From Nostoc sp. LPT (lineage in GTDB: Bacteria; Cyanobacteriota; Cyanobacteriia; Cyanobacteriales; Nostocaceae), in the NCBI RefSeq assembly GCF_017115165.1, contig NZ_JABXKF010000144.1, positions 1 through 64,000 on the forward strand: a stretch of 64,000 bases of DNA, in the 5' to 3' direction. Both the position numbers and the translations under genes were made by a program. Positions 35,819-44,851 of this stretch are shown piece after piece; positions within the stretch are counted from its first letter, which is position 1, and every line of letters starts with the position of its first letter. The notes under the pieces were generated by a model. That model searched no databases, was not told the DNA's origin, and saw nothing but the letters and a program-made list of their open reading frames with translations.

Positions 35819-38440
35819 TCAAAACTGCCAGGAAATTGTGCCCTGTATTCTCAGGGGATCGCCAGGTATAATCCGATTCACGTTTTGTGCAGAGACAAAA
35901 TAATCAGTGTCGAACAAATTCTTGATATTGATCGCAGCCCGGTAATTGTCCCGCTTATAATAAATAGCTGCATCTGTGCGTACATAACTAGGTAACTCAA
36001 CCGTATTGGCTAAGTCAGCTTGCCGAGCTCCATAGTAAAAAGCTCCTAAACCGAAGCCTAATCCTTTTAAACTGCCGGATTGAATTTCGTAAGTTGTCCA
36101 TAGATTGAGCGCATGTCTCGGCACATTATTCAGTTGATTACCCACTGTCGATGGATTGTCTCTTGTGATTTCTGCATCAGTGTAAGCATAACCAGCAATG
36201 ATGTTCCACCCTGGCAAGATTTCGCCAGATATATCAAACTCAATCCCACGACTGCGCTGTTCCCCAATTTGAATAGTTCGTTGTGGATTATTTGGATCTT
36301 CGGCTGAGAGATTGGTGCGAGTCAAATCATAAAATGCCAAGGTTGTAGCTAATCGGTCAGTCAAATCTGCTTTAACCCCGATTTCATACTGCGTTCCTCG
36401 CTCCGGTTCAGGTAGGGCGGCACCGAATGCAGATGTCGCTTGATTGAATGAACGGCTATAGCTGGCGTAGAGTGAGATCGGTTGAATAGGTTGGTAAACA
36501 ATGCCAACACGAGGGCTAAAAGCTTCTGTTTGCTTAAAGTCGGTTGTCTGGTTCAATAAATCCTGAAACTCTTGATTGGCAATATCAAAGCGTCCACCCA
36601 AAAGTAGTTTGAAGTTTTCTGCTAGGGTAATTTGATCCTGAAGGTAAAAACCTAATTGTTGCGCCGTATTTTTGATATCAAAATCTGGAAGACTAGCTTC
36701 TGTAGCAGTTCTATACACGGGATTGAAAACATTGAGAGGAGTCGTGTCATTAAAAAGAGCTTTGGAATTAGTATCAGTTTTGCTCAGGTTAAATCCAGCG
36801 ACTAGCTCATGCTTGATACTACCTGTTGTCAACTTAGCGACCACATAATTGTCTAGATTATAATTATTTTGATCGTAGTCAAAATTCTCAACGCCTCTTT
36901 CCAAGGTACGCAAATCATCTTGTAATCCCAAAGAAGCCACAAGATCTCGTCTTAGGCGAAACAAAGAAGTCTGAAAAACGCTCCGCGCTTGCCAGCTATC
37001 GCTAAAGCTATGTTCAAAATTATAGCCAATCCGAAATACACCGTTAGACGTGTCATTAAAATTAGGCTCGCTCACAGAACGATTACGAGGAATTTTGCCA
37101 TTGGGGTTAGGCAGTATGCTTCCCCGTGCGGGTATCCCAAAATCATAGGGTCCCTCTATAAGGGAATAGCTTGCTTCTAGGGTCAGCTTTGTTCTATCAC
37201 TAATTTGCCAGCTTAAAGTAGGTGCAATTAGATATTGCTGTTGCTCATAGAAATCAATAAAGCTTTCGTTCGTTCCAGCAGAAGCATTCAGGCGATACAA
37301 CACCGTTTTACTGTCATTCAACGGACCGGATAAATCAATTGCACCGCTATAGGAATTGTAGCTACCAACAGAAGTTTCTACGAAGTAGAACGGATCGCGT
37401 AATGGTTGCTTTGTTACTAAGTTGACCCTGCCGCCAAGTCCACCTTGACCGAACAGAACCGAAGCGGGTCCTTTGAGGACTTCAACCCGATCAATATTTG
37501 AGCCAAACCCGACACCCAGGATTGAACGGTCTTGTACCCCATTAAGTAGAATATCTGCACCAGCATCAAAGCCCCGGATTTTGATGATATTGAGAGGATC
37601 GCGAGGGCTTCGACTTCCTACCACGACACCCGGCGCATTTTTTAACACTTCTGTTAGGCGAGTTGCTTGCTGGTCTTTAATGACCTGTTGCGGTATGACC
37701 TGAATCGACTGGGGAATATCACGCAACGGTGTGTTGGTTCTCGTAGCAGATGAGGTATCAAGAACGCGATACCCATCTTGTTCACCCGTCACCACCAACT
37801 CAATCGGTTCATCCTGCTGTGCTGTGGGTTCCTCCGGTTTTGTCTCATTCATTGGCTTCTTTGGTGGCTGCATCGCAGTTGCAGCAGACACTACCCCAAA
37901 AACCAAACCTGCATCATCATCAAATAACTCAACCGTTGGTAATGCTGTTTCACCTGTCACTGTCACCCGGATAGTATTTGCATCGAGATTCGTAACTGTT
38001 ATCTCAGTAATTTCCGGAAGTGGTTTTTCGGAACGAAATGTGAAAGCATCACCATTGGGTAAACGGAGTTGTGAGTTAGGTATATCAGCAATAAAGTTAT
38101 TACCAGTACTGCGATTTGTGATTTGCAGTTGCGCCCCAATGGATGTCTGTAAAATCACCTCTACACCTTTTTCAGTGGGAGTAGCTTTAACTCCCGTAAT
38201 CTGCACAATTTCTGATGAGGGTGCTGGCGACTGCACTCTTCTTTGGGCGCTAGTCTGGGGATGCTCTATCTCACTGATCTGGCGAATATCTCTAATTGAC
38301 CTGGAATTGCGTAGTACCGATGCGACAGATTTACTTTGTACCTCTTGCCTGGGTATTTCTTGAGCAGTGGCGCTCATTGCACTCCAAAACGAAACAGAAC
38401 TTGCTAGTAAGAAAATTTTCGATAACTGCTTTGGCTTCAT
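35819..38440 (-). CDS. TonB-dependent siderophore receptor with AMIN domain
   Basis: 873 residues. Signal peptide (IFLLASSVSFWSAMSATAQE), AMIN domain (about 75-165), TonB-box-like IELVVTGEQ, plug (PLRDIPQSIQVIP, RVEVLKGPASVLFGQ) and a 22-strand-type barrel ending ISWQF. It is homologous to the receptor at 19.7-22.3 kb along its full length. It takes up ferric siderophore through the outer membrane. A Fur-box-like sequence lies upstream at about 38556-38584. The substrate is unknown. Confidence 0.93.
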   Translation of the reverse strand: MKPKQLSKIFLLASSVSFWSAMSATAQEIPRQEVQSKSVASVLRNSRSIRDIRQISEIEHPQTSAQRRVQSPAPSSEIVQITGVKATPTEKGVEVILQTSIGAQLQITNRSTGNNFIADIPNSQLRLPNGDAFTFRSEKPLPEITEITVTNLDANTIRVTVTGETALPTVELFDDDAGLVFGVVSAATAMQPPKKPMNETKPEEPTAQQDEPIELVVTGEQDGYRVLDTSSATRTNTPLRDIPQSIQVIPQQVIKDQQATRLTEVLKNAPGVVVGSRSPRDPLNIIKIRGFDAGADILLNGVQDRSILGVGFGSNIDRVEVLKGPASVLFGQGGLGGRVNLVTKQPLRDPFYFVETSVGSYNSYSGAIDLSGPLNDSKTVLYRLNASAGTNESFIDFYEQQQYLIAPTLSWQISDRTKLTLEASYSLIEGPYDFGIPARGSILPNPNGKIPRNRSVSEPNFNDTSNGVFRIGYNFEHSFSDSWQARSVFQTSLFRLRRDLVASLGLQDDLRTLERGVENFDYDQNNYNLDNYVVAKLTTGSIKHELVAGFNLSKTDTNSKALFNDTTPLNVFNPVYRTATEASLPDFDIKNTAQQLGFYLQDQITLAENFKLLLGGRFDIANQEFQDLLNQTTDFKQTEAFSPRVGIVYQPIQPISLYASYSRSFNQATSAFGAALPEPERGTQYEIGVKADLTDRLATTLAFYDLTRTNLSAEDPNNPQRTIQIGEQRSRGIEFDISGEILPGWNIIAGYAYTDAEITRDNPSTVGNQLNNVPRHALNLWTTYEIQSGSLKGLGFGLGAFYYGARQADLANTVELPSYVRTDAAIYYKRDNYRAAINIKNLFDTDYFVSAQNVNRIIPGDPLRIQGTISWQF

Positions 38441-39003
38441 TTACTACTCCACACACCCGTCACCATCATCTGACTGAAAAGAATGTCACTAAGGCAGCAA
38501 ATAGCTGAATTATTGAGATAAATTACTATCAACTTAAAAACAAATATTACAACTAATCGATAATTAATTGCAAATGATTATCAGCTTTTCTTCACAAAGG
38601 GAGTTGAATAATCCCAAAACAATCTCTGAATATGGCGAGTGTTTAGCTATTTTATTCAGCAATCTACATTCGTTAAAATTTAGCTAAGATGATGAGCATA
38701 TTTGTCAAGAGGTTTGGAACATGAAATTTTTTTGTTGGCAGATGACTCCCAATACTTCTCGGTTAAGGACAAAAGCAAGGTAAAGTGATAATTGTTCTCC
38801 GAGAAGTGCGATCATAAAAACTGGTGCAGCTAAAAGATTTCTCCTTAATTACGCCAAGGTTAGAAGCAGGATTAATATTCAAAGCGATCGCCAAAATCTT
38901 TGTCAATAAACAAGACTTAATGAGAACGTTTTAGATTCTATTGAGAATGAACTGTTTTTATTGACATAATGCGGTCGCCCTAATATATACATAATTTGTG
39001 TAG
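38441..39003. other. Intergenic region: receptor promoter and weak relics
   Basis: Contains the Fur-box-like site and, from about 38820 to 38932, an open frame ending at TAG that reads VQLKDFSLITPRLEAGLIFK. It has no start codon, so it may be a gene relic. No RNA gene was recognised. Confidence 0.35.
38556..38584 (-). promoter_or_regulatory. Fur-box-like site upstream of the TonB receptor
   Basis: On the minus strand the text is TGATAATCATTTGCAATT followed by AATTATCG, resembling the GATAATGATAATCATTATC iron-box consensus in its AT-rich inverted hexamers. It lies about 115-145 nt before the receptor ATG. Repression under iron repletion would fit, but the match is partial. Confidence 0.4.
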
Positions 39004-39459
39004 ATGAATTATTGGCTAATGAAATCAGAACCAGAAGCCTATAGTATTGCTGACCTTCAACAGCAGAACGAGACTATCTGGGACGGTGTTCGCAATTATC
39101 AAGCTCGTAACTTTTTGCGCCTTATGGATGAAGGAGACTTAGCTTTTTTCTATCACTCCAGCACTAATCCTCCCGTTATTGCTGGGTTAATGCGTGTAGT
39201 GAAAAAAGATATTGCTGACCCGACCCAGTTTGAGCCAGAAAGTAAATATTACGACCCGAAATCAAGTTCCGAATCCCCTCGGTGGCAAACAGTTGTAGTG
39301 GAATTTGTTGAGACTTTTTCTAAGCCCATCTTGCTATCAATACTCAAAGAAGAGTTTAGCGCTGAAGAGTTTATGTTGGTAAGACAAGGAAATCGGTTAT
39401 CGGTGATGCCTGTCCCTGAAGCAGTAGCTTTGAAAATTCTGGCGATGAAAACCTCCTAG
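39004..39459 (+). CDS. EVE-domain protein
   Basis: 151 residues, the full length of a stand-alone EVE domain. Hallmarks: MNYWLMKSEPEAYSIADLQ, WDGVRNYQARNFLR and GDLAFFYHSS, the PUA-like fold that binds modified bases in DNA or RNA (THYN1-like). EVE proteins are linked to recognition of modified nucleic acids. There is no operon partner; the heptamer repeat AATTCGT x3 follows at 39467-39487. Confidence 0.9.
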   Translation: MNYWLMKSEPEAYSIADLQQQNETIWDGVRNYQARNFLRLMDEGDLAFFYHSSTNPPVIAGLMRVVKKDIADPTQFEPESKYYDPKSSSESPRWQTVVVEFVETFSKPILLSILKEEFSAEEFMLVRQGNRLSVMPVPEAVALKILAMKTS

Positions 39460-39656
39460 TTAAAATAATTCGTAATTCGTAATTCGTAAAACATTTTGAA
39501 GGAAGGTTGATTAACTGGAGATAATGTGATTTATTCTTACCTACTTACAGCAGATTTCAAGGAAAGTGAGATACACAACGATTCGTCTATTATCTAGGTA
39601 GAAAACGTGTTTTACTCCTGAATTCAGAATTCACAATTCTGAATGCTGTATTTAGT

Positions 39657-40481
39657 TCACATCCATTGCACAGGATCTAATTGATAATAACGTTGCAGTT
39701 GCTCATAAAGTGCCGGATGCTTAGACAGCAATTGGTGTGGTTTCTCAAAGAATGTCTCAGTCGCTACGGCGAAAAATTCTGCGGGATTCGTTGCGCCATA
39801 GCTATCCATTACCGTATTTACACCTTGCAGAACATCATTACAAAGTTGCTGATATGCTTCTGTCATCACTTTAGCCCAAATAGGATAGTCTGAATTGCGT
39901 TGCAGTATCGGAACTCCTTCAGCTTTACCATCTTCTTGATCCAATTGATGGGCGAATTCATGAAGCACAACGTTACGTCCATCTCTCCAGTTATTAATGT
40001 CTTGTTTCACCTGTTCCCAAGACAGTACTACTTGGTCATTTGTCCATGATTCTCCCAGTCTCGCCACACGCCTTTCTTCAACAACATATTTTCCGACAGA
40101 AATAGTTTCTTGAACAAAATAAGCGTTGGGATACACCAGAATTGAACGAAGTCTGGGGAAGTACTGCCCACGTTCATTTAATAGAAGTAAACAAGCGACA
40201 GCCGCAAGAGTCAGTTTCATTTCCTCTGTCACCTGTAATCCTCTACAGCCAATAAATTGCTTTTCTGCTAAGAACACTTGAATATGTCCCTGAAGTCGTC
40301 TGATTTCATCGGGAGAAAGACAGGGATAAATGGGAAAATTATTCTCAATAATGGCACTCCAAAGTGGTGGAAAAGGACGATGTTTGAGCCGATTTCTTCG
40401 CCTTTTTACTAAAATTGGATTGAGTAAAATCCCAGCGATAATCAGCCCAATTATCAGAAAGAAAACTATTATTTTAACCAT
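39657..40481 (-). CDS. MtfA-like zinc peptidase (M90)
   Basis: 274 residues. An N-terminal hydrophobic helix (IVFFLIIGLIIAGILLNPIL) anchors it. The catalytic zinc motif HEFAHQLD (about 173-180) and the downstream FFAVATETFFEKP (third ligand Glu) match MtfA/DgsA anti-repressor peptidases. In Escherichia coli MtfA binds Mlc; in cyanobacteria the membrane-anchored form has no known substrate. It stands alone. Confidence 0.88.
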   Translation of the reverse strand: MVKIIVFFLIIGLIIAGILLNPILVKRRRNRLKHRPFPPLWSAIIENNFPIYPCLSPDEIRRLQGHIQVFLAEKQFIGCRGLQVTEEMKLTLAAVACLLLLNERGQYFPRLRSILVYPNAYFVQETISVGKYVVEERRVARLGESWTNDQVVLSWEQVKQDINNWRDGRNVVLHEFAHQLDQEDGKAEGVPILQRNSDYPIWAKVMTEAYQQLCNDVLQGVNTVMDSYGATNPAEFFAVATETFFEKPHQLLSKHPALYEQLQRYYQLDPVQWM

Positions 40482-40540
40482 TGACTTTTCAGCAGCTTAC
40501 ATATTGAATTCACTGCTAAGCAGAAAATCTAGAATAATGT

Positions 40541-40688
40541 TAACGTGAGTTCGACGGTTATAAAAGGCAAAAAGCTTGCTAAACATGAAGCGTGGGAAAC
40601 TGGGCAGTAAAGAGCGATGCCTGCGGCGACCCAAAAGATTTGCCAGCACTACCTTTTGCCATTTTTTAGTTCTGTCGAACTCACGTTA
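40541..40688. mobile_element. 148-bp MITE with perfect 15-bp terminal inverted repeats
   Basis: TAACGTGAGTTCGAC at 40541-40555 and its exact inverse GTCGAACTCACGTTA at 40674-40688. The similarity extends inward (TAAAAGGCAAAA versus a TTTTGCC..TTTTTTA inverse). There is no coding capacity. It lies between mtfA and the matrixin gene. Confidence 0.75.
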
Positions 40689-40756
40689 TTTTAATATTCA
40701 TTACCCAGTAACAACACTTAAGGTTGTTCAAATCAAAAGCAATTCGGAGAAAAGCG

Positions 40757-41035
40757 ATGGGTAGTCCTAAAAAAGTAAATATTACTATTGAACCAGCACT
40801 AGAAGACTACGCTGATTCTGATATTCTTTTTCCAGATAATATTACTAATTCGGAGATATCTATTAGTTCGCCCGATCATTTCATTTTTACTGATAGTTCA
40901 AATGGATATCTCCAACTATGGAATTTAAGAACACAGCAGGTAACGAAAACCGAGAGCAAAACCTTTGCTACCCCAATAACAATTGATGCAAAGTCACTTG
41001 ACAAATTCCAAGAACCTTTTAATTTTTTTCCATAA
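40757..41035 (+). pseudogene. N-terminal fragment of the matrixin-type protease, ended by in-frame TAA
   Basis: ATG 40757 follows GGAGA by seven bases and opens MGSPKKVNITIEPALEDYAD. After 92 codons TAA (41033-41035) stops the frame. The very same frame continues without another stop (KNPDPIYPPGETITEPEFFF) into the metalloprotease. The segment resembles the propeptide/N-region of secreted cyanobacterial matrixin proteins. It and the downstream ORF were one gene. Confidence 0.65.
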
Positions 41036-41140
41036 AAAAATCCTGATCCTATCTACCCCCCAGGAGAGACAATCACTGAACCAGAATTTTTCTTCAAGAG
41101 TAGCTTCAAATGGCCACAACCTGAAGGTAAAAACACCCCA

Positions 41141-42616
41141 GTGACCATTACTTATAGCTATAGTAACCTACTCAATGGTAATCTCCCTGGCGGTCTTAGC
41201 AACGCAGAAATTACAGAAATCATAACAGAGGCACTAGGACTGTGGTCGAAATATGCCCCCCTAAATTTTGTAGAAGTTCCTGATAGTGGTCCTGCTCCCT
41301 CTGACTCTTCTTACAGTGCAGGGAGTTATCCTCAAATCCGCCTTGGGACTAACTATATTGATGGTAGTGGTGATGATAGTGGTAACATCTTAGCTTATAC
41401 TTATCCTCCCTACTCAACGACTGACGGTTTAGCAGGTGACATACATTTTGATAGTAGCGAAACTTGGAACCCAAGCCTTCCTGGTGGCTTTGACCTTCTG
41501 GAAGTCGCAGTCCATGAGCTTGGTCACGCCCTAGGCGTCCGTCATGAATCGGCTCAAACAGCGATTATGAATCCTGACTATGGCGGTCGCTATTCGGGAC
41601 TTGGAACTGCTTTCCTCTTTCAAGACGACATTAATGGCATACGAGACATTTATGGAACTCGAGACTTGCTCAGCGCACAGAGATGGGGGACTGGTCAAGG
41701 TGGATTTTGGGATACTCAACAATGGCTAAGTGGTGATTTTAATGGAGATGGCAAGGATGATTTGGCTAAAGCCTTCAACGATGGGGGTCTAGCCAGTATT
41801 GATGTTCACCTGTCTAGCGGCAGTGACTTCCTCCCCCAGAGATGGGGGACTGGTCAAGGTGGATTTTGGGATACTCAACAATGGCTAAGTGGTGATTTTA
41901 ATGGAGATGGCAAGGATGATTTGGCTAAAGCCTTCAACGATGGGGGTCTAGCCAGTATTGATGTTCACCTGTCTAGCGGCAGTGACTTCCTCCCCCAGAG
42001 ATGGGGGACTGGTCAAGGTGGATTTTGGGATACTCAACAATGGCTAAGTGGTGATTTTAATGGAGATGGCAAGGATGATTTGGCTAAAGCCTTCAACGAT
42101 GGGGGTCTAGCCAGTATTGATGTTCACCTGTCTAGCGGCAGTGACTTCCTCCCCCAGAGATGGGGGACTGGTCAAGGTGGATTTTGGGATACTCAACAAT
42201 GGCTAAGTGGTGATTTTAATGGAGATGGCAAGGATGATTTGGCTAAAGCCTTCAACGATGGGGGTCTAGCCAGTATTGATGTTCACCTGTCTAGCGGCAG
42301 TGACTTCCTCCCCCAGAGATGGGGGACTGGTCAAGGTGGATTTTGGGATACTCAACAATGGCTAAGTGGTGATTTTAATGGAGATGGCAAGGATGATTTG
42401 GCTAAAGCCTTCAACGATGGGGGTCTAGCCAGTATTGATGTTCACCTGTCTAGCGGCAGTGACTTCCTCCCCCAGAGATGGGGGACTGGTCAAGGTGGAT
42501 TTTGGGATACTCAACAATGGCTAAGTGGTGATTTTAATGGAGATGGCAAGGATGATTTGGCTAAAGCCTTCAACGATGGGGGTCTAGCCAGTATTGATGT
42601 TCATACTTTGATTTAG
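41141..42616 (+). CDS. Matrixin-type metalloprotease with six FG-GAP/VCBS-like repeats
   Basis: 491 residues from GTG 41141; the original start is probably ATG 40757, beyond an in-frame TAA. The protease domain (1-175) has the metzincin zinc site HELGHALGVRHE near residues 126-137 and the Met-turn-like IMNPDYGG. Six units of 53 residues follow, each with the calcium-binding-like DFNGDGKDDL, the last truncated by DVHTLI. It is probably a secreted peptidase. The repeats look identical in DNA. Confidence 0.85.
   Translation: MTITYSYSNLLNGNLPGGLSNAEITEIITEALGLWSKYAPLNFVEVPDSGPAPSDSSYSAGSYPQIRLGTNYIDGSGDDSGNILAYTYPPYSTTDGLAGDIHFDSSETWNPSLPGGFDLLEVAVHELGHALGVRHESAQTAIMNPDYGGRYSGLGTAFLFQDDINGIRDIYGTRDLLSAQRWGTGQGGFWDTQQWLSGDFNGDGKDDLAKAFNDGGLASIDVHLSSGSDFLPQRWGTGQGGFWDTQQWLSGDFNGDGKDDLAKAFNDGGLASIDVHLSSGSDFLPQRWGTGQGGFWDTQQWLSGDFNGDGKDDLAKAFNDGGLASIDVHLSSGSDFLPQRWGTGQGGFWDTQQWLSGDFNGDGKDDLAKAFNDGGLASIDVHLSSGSDFLPQRWGTGQGGFWDTQQWLSGDFNGDGKDDLAKAFNDGGLASIDVHLSSGSDFLPQRWGTGQGGFWDTQQWLSGDFNGDGKDDLAKAFNDGGLASIDVHTLI
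41678..42607 (+). repeat. Six 159-bp tandem repeats in the matrixin gene
   Basis: Units start at 41678, 41837, 41996, 42155, 42314 and 42473 (the last partial). I see no base differences between copies over the stretches compared. Perfect identity indicates very recent expansion or ongoing conversion; assembly copy number could be wrong. Confidence 0.9.
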
Positions 42617-42617
42617 G

Positions 42618-42680
42618 TGGTATTGAGTTAAACTGAGCCGCCCCATCATCAGCGCGGCTTAGTTTAACTTAATACCATTT
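42618..42680 (+). terminator. Long hairpin terminator after the matrixin gene
   Basis: TGGTATTGAGTTAAACTGAG plus CCGC pairs with GCGGCTTAGTTTAACTTAATACCA across a short loop, with two G-T pairs, and is followed by TTTTGGGG. It starts 2 nt after the stop codon. Confidence 0.7.
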
Positions 42681-42783
42681 TGGGGTTAATAGCTACACAA
42701 CTGAAGGTGAGCGATCGCGCCCTTGAGTGGCTGGGCAAAAAATAAAGCGATACCTGTAATCACAAGCACCCCAGTAACAGAAA

Positions 42784-42942
42784 ATGAAATTTATCTCTAA
42801 GTTCGCCTCTTTATTTACCGTTGCTAGCACTCTGACTATCACCACCATTTTAAAATACTTAGGCGATGCAATAATAATTTCTAAAAACTATATTTACTGG
42901 CTCACTAACTACCGCTATTGGATCAGAATTATACAAGATTGA
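42784..42942 (+). CDS. Small possible membrane peptide, 52 residues
   Basis: ATG 42784 to TGA 42942 encodes MKFISKFASLFTVASTLTIT then TILKYLGDAIIISKNYIYWL, with a signal- or TM-like hydrophobic start and many aromatic residues. It overlaps the 3' end of the Hsp70-like gene on the other strand by 28 nt. I recognise no family and see no strong ribosome site, so it may be chance. Confidence 0.25.
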   Translation: MKFISKFASLFTVASTLTITTILKYLGDAIIISKNYIYWLTNYRYWIRIIQD

Positions 42943-44837
42943 ACCTTGGTAGAAAGGCTTGTTTGAAGTCCTTGCTCAACTTTGACAATCAATTTATCAA
43001 AAGCCTCTTGATTTGCTGTCAGTTGTTCTTGAAGAACTTTCTCTAACTCAGGCTTTATTTGCTCACACATATCCTGAATTTTTTTGTCGCTCAAAAAATT
43101 AGAACGAATCCAACTAGGTACATCTACATTTGTCTTAATTACTTCTTGAACAGTTTTACGATTTAGCTCCATTCCTGCTGCCATCACTGAAGCCCCATAT
43201 ACTAGTGCAATCGGCCAAGTTAAATGTCCAGTTAGTATGAGAGTGATAATGCTAGCCACAGCGCCTCCACCAATTACTACATTGACGATAAACGCTACTG
43301 TCTCAGCCAGGATAGCATCTCCAATTTGTAACTCTGGATTAACAAAATTTGGGTCAATACTATCCTCGAACCTTAAGCTGCTTCTAGGTATCTGAAACTT
43401 TCGACATATTGGATCGGTTTGTGCGGCTAAATCAGGTTGGATTTTATTGCTAAACCAAGAAGCGCATTGATGATTAATTATCTGCACGGCGCGATCGCTT
43501 TTGAGCCACTGTTCTGCCCGACCGATCAAAGCTGTTTCTAAATCGGCTAAAGTCCGTATTTTGTTTTTTTGCCAATCTTTTAAAGCTGGTTTAACTGCGT
43601 TGACAATCAAACCATCCGCCAAAGGTTTAGTTAATGATTCGATTAACTCCGGGATATGCCTTTCAATTAAACCTTTAAGCTTGTTCGAGGTAAATAGTTT
43701 GTTCACTTCTTGTTTAAAAGCAGCAGCACGCAGATCCCATCGTCCTACTCGTGCTAAACCCATTGCAATGCACCGTTCCGGTTCTGGATCGGGGCGAAGC
43801 AGCGTTTCTGGTTCGGGAAACATTTCCTGACAAAGAATGTGGGTAAACTTCATGCGAGATGCACCGCCAGTCATCAGCACAAGTTTTGGTACGATTCCAA
43901 GTTTTTCCAGCTTTTCTTTTGCTTCCTTTAAAGAGTCACGAAATGATTTAATCCAACTATTAAGCTCCAGTTCCGGTAAGGGTTGGTTTAAAATTTCCTC
44001 CATCAGCAATTTATTGACTTGGGGAATAAAATAAATCTGTTCGTTGATCGACTCGAACCCACGCGCAAAGGATTCAGGATCGCTGTATAGCTGTTCATTT
44101 GAAAAGTAATCTTCTTTAGCTTTGCGACAAGCAAGTTCACAACGAGCTTGGTGATGGGGATATTCCTGAAATACTTTTTCCAGTAATGCTTTTTGCTCGT
44201 GGTTGGCGAGAGTCCGGGCAAAAATAGCTTTGTCAATTAAGGATGCTCCCAAAGTATTACTTCCGAAATCTATCGGGATCTCTTCTAAGCTCTTAACCAG
44301 AGTAAAATCTGTGGTAGAAGAACCAATATCGACAATTAGCACCGATGCAACAAGTTTGTCATACTCCAACTTGCCGGCTTCCTTGGCTTGCATGAAAGCA
44401 GCCCGCGATTCCGGTACAACATTTAGTTGGGGAATGCCAGCTTCTTGAAGTAGCTTTTGGTATTCGGTGCGATCGCTAACTGACCATCCTGAAGGGCAAC
44501 CAATGTAAAAATAGCTACCTTCTTTCTCTTCAACTTGTTTACTTTCTTTCAAAAGGCGGTAGTAAGTTGCCACAAAAGTGCTAATTGTTTCCCGATATTT
44601 GGGATCGTTGTTGGGTTTTTGCTTGAAAGAGATTGTCAGTTGGGTAACGCCAGCTTGAATTAATGCTTGTTCGCCGACAAGATAGCCAAGTTTGGGATGC
44701 CAGCCAAGAGCTGTAATTTGGTTCTTCTTGTTATTAATCTCCAGCATCTGGGGAGGTTCGATGCTTTCTACGATCGCTTTAGCTACAGCCGTTTCACCGT
44801 GTCCCAAATCAAAACCGATTGTTTCTAAAATTTCCAT
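42915..44837 (-). CDS. Hsp70-like actin-fold ATPase with membrane segment
   Basis: 640 residues. The N-terminal half has actin/Hsp70 nucleotide-site motifs: phosphate 1 IGFDLGHGETAVA (residues 7-19), phosphate 2 VLIVDIGSSTTDFTLV near 165 and adenosine LVLMTGGASRMKFT near 325. The usual substrate-binding domain is absent. Instead there is a helical region and two hydrophobic helices near 510-560 (FIVNVVIGGGAVASIITLIL; ALVYGASVMAAGMEL). Together with the adjacent TM protein this suggests a membrane-tethered Hsp70-like system. The client is unknown. Confidence 0.8.
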   Translation of the reverse strand: MEILETIGFDLGHGETAVAKAIVESIEPPQMLEINNKKNQITALGWHPKLGYLVGEQALIQAGVTQLTISFKQKPNNDPKYRETISTFVATYYRLLKESKQVEEKEGSYFYIGCPSGWSVSDRTEYQKLLQEAGIPQLNVVPESRAAFMQAKEAGKLEYDKLVASVLIVDIGSSTTDFTLVKSLEEIPIDFGSNTLGASLIDKAIFARTLANHEQKALLEKVFQEYPHHQARCELACRKAKEDYFSNEQLYSDPESFARGFESINEQIYFIPQVNKLLMEEILNQPLPELELNSWIKSFRDSLKEAKEKLEKLGIVPKLVLMTGGASRMKFTHILCQEMFPEPETLLRPDPEPERCIAMGLARVGRWDLRAAAFKQEVNKLFTSNKLKGLIERHIPELIESLTKPLADGLIVNAVKPALKDWQKNKIRTLADLETALIGRAEQWLKSDRAVQIINHQCASWFSNKIQPDLAAQTDPICRKFQIPRSSLRFEDSIDPNFVNPELQIGDAILAETVAFIVNVVIGGGAVASIITLILTGHLTWPIALVYGASVMAAGMELNRKTVQEVIKTNVDVPSWIRSNFLSDKKIQDMCEQIKPELEKVLQEQLTANQEAFDKLIVKVEQGLQTSLSTKVQSCIILIQ

Positions 44838-44851
44838 ACCCTTATTGTCTA

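Noticed and set aside
37731..38363. 210-residue plus-strand frame opposite the second TonB receptor
   Set aside because: Antisense to a confident coding sequence; composition follows the receptor's codon periodicity.
38820..38932. Small open frame VQLKDFSLITPRLEAG... upstream of the EVE gene
   Set aside because: No start codon and no family that I can name; at most a relic, so it is mentioned only in the intergenic note.
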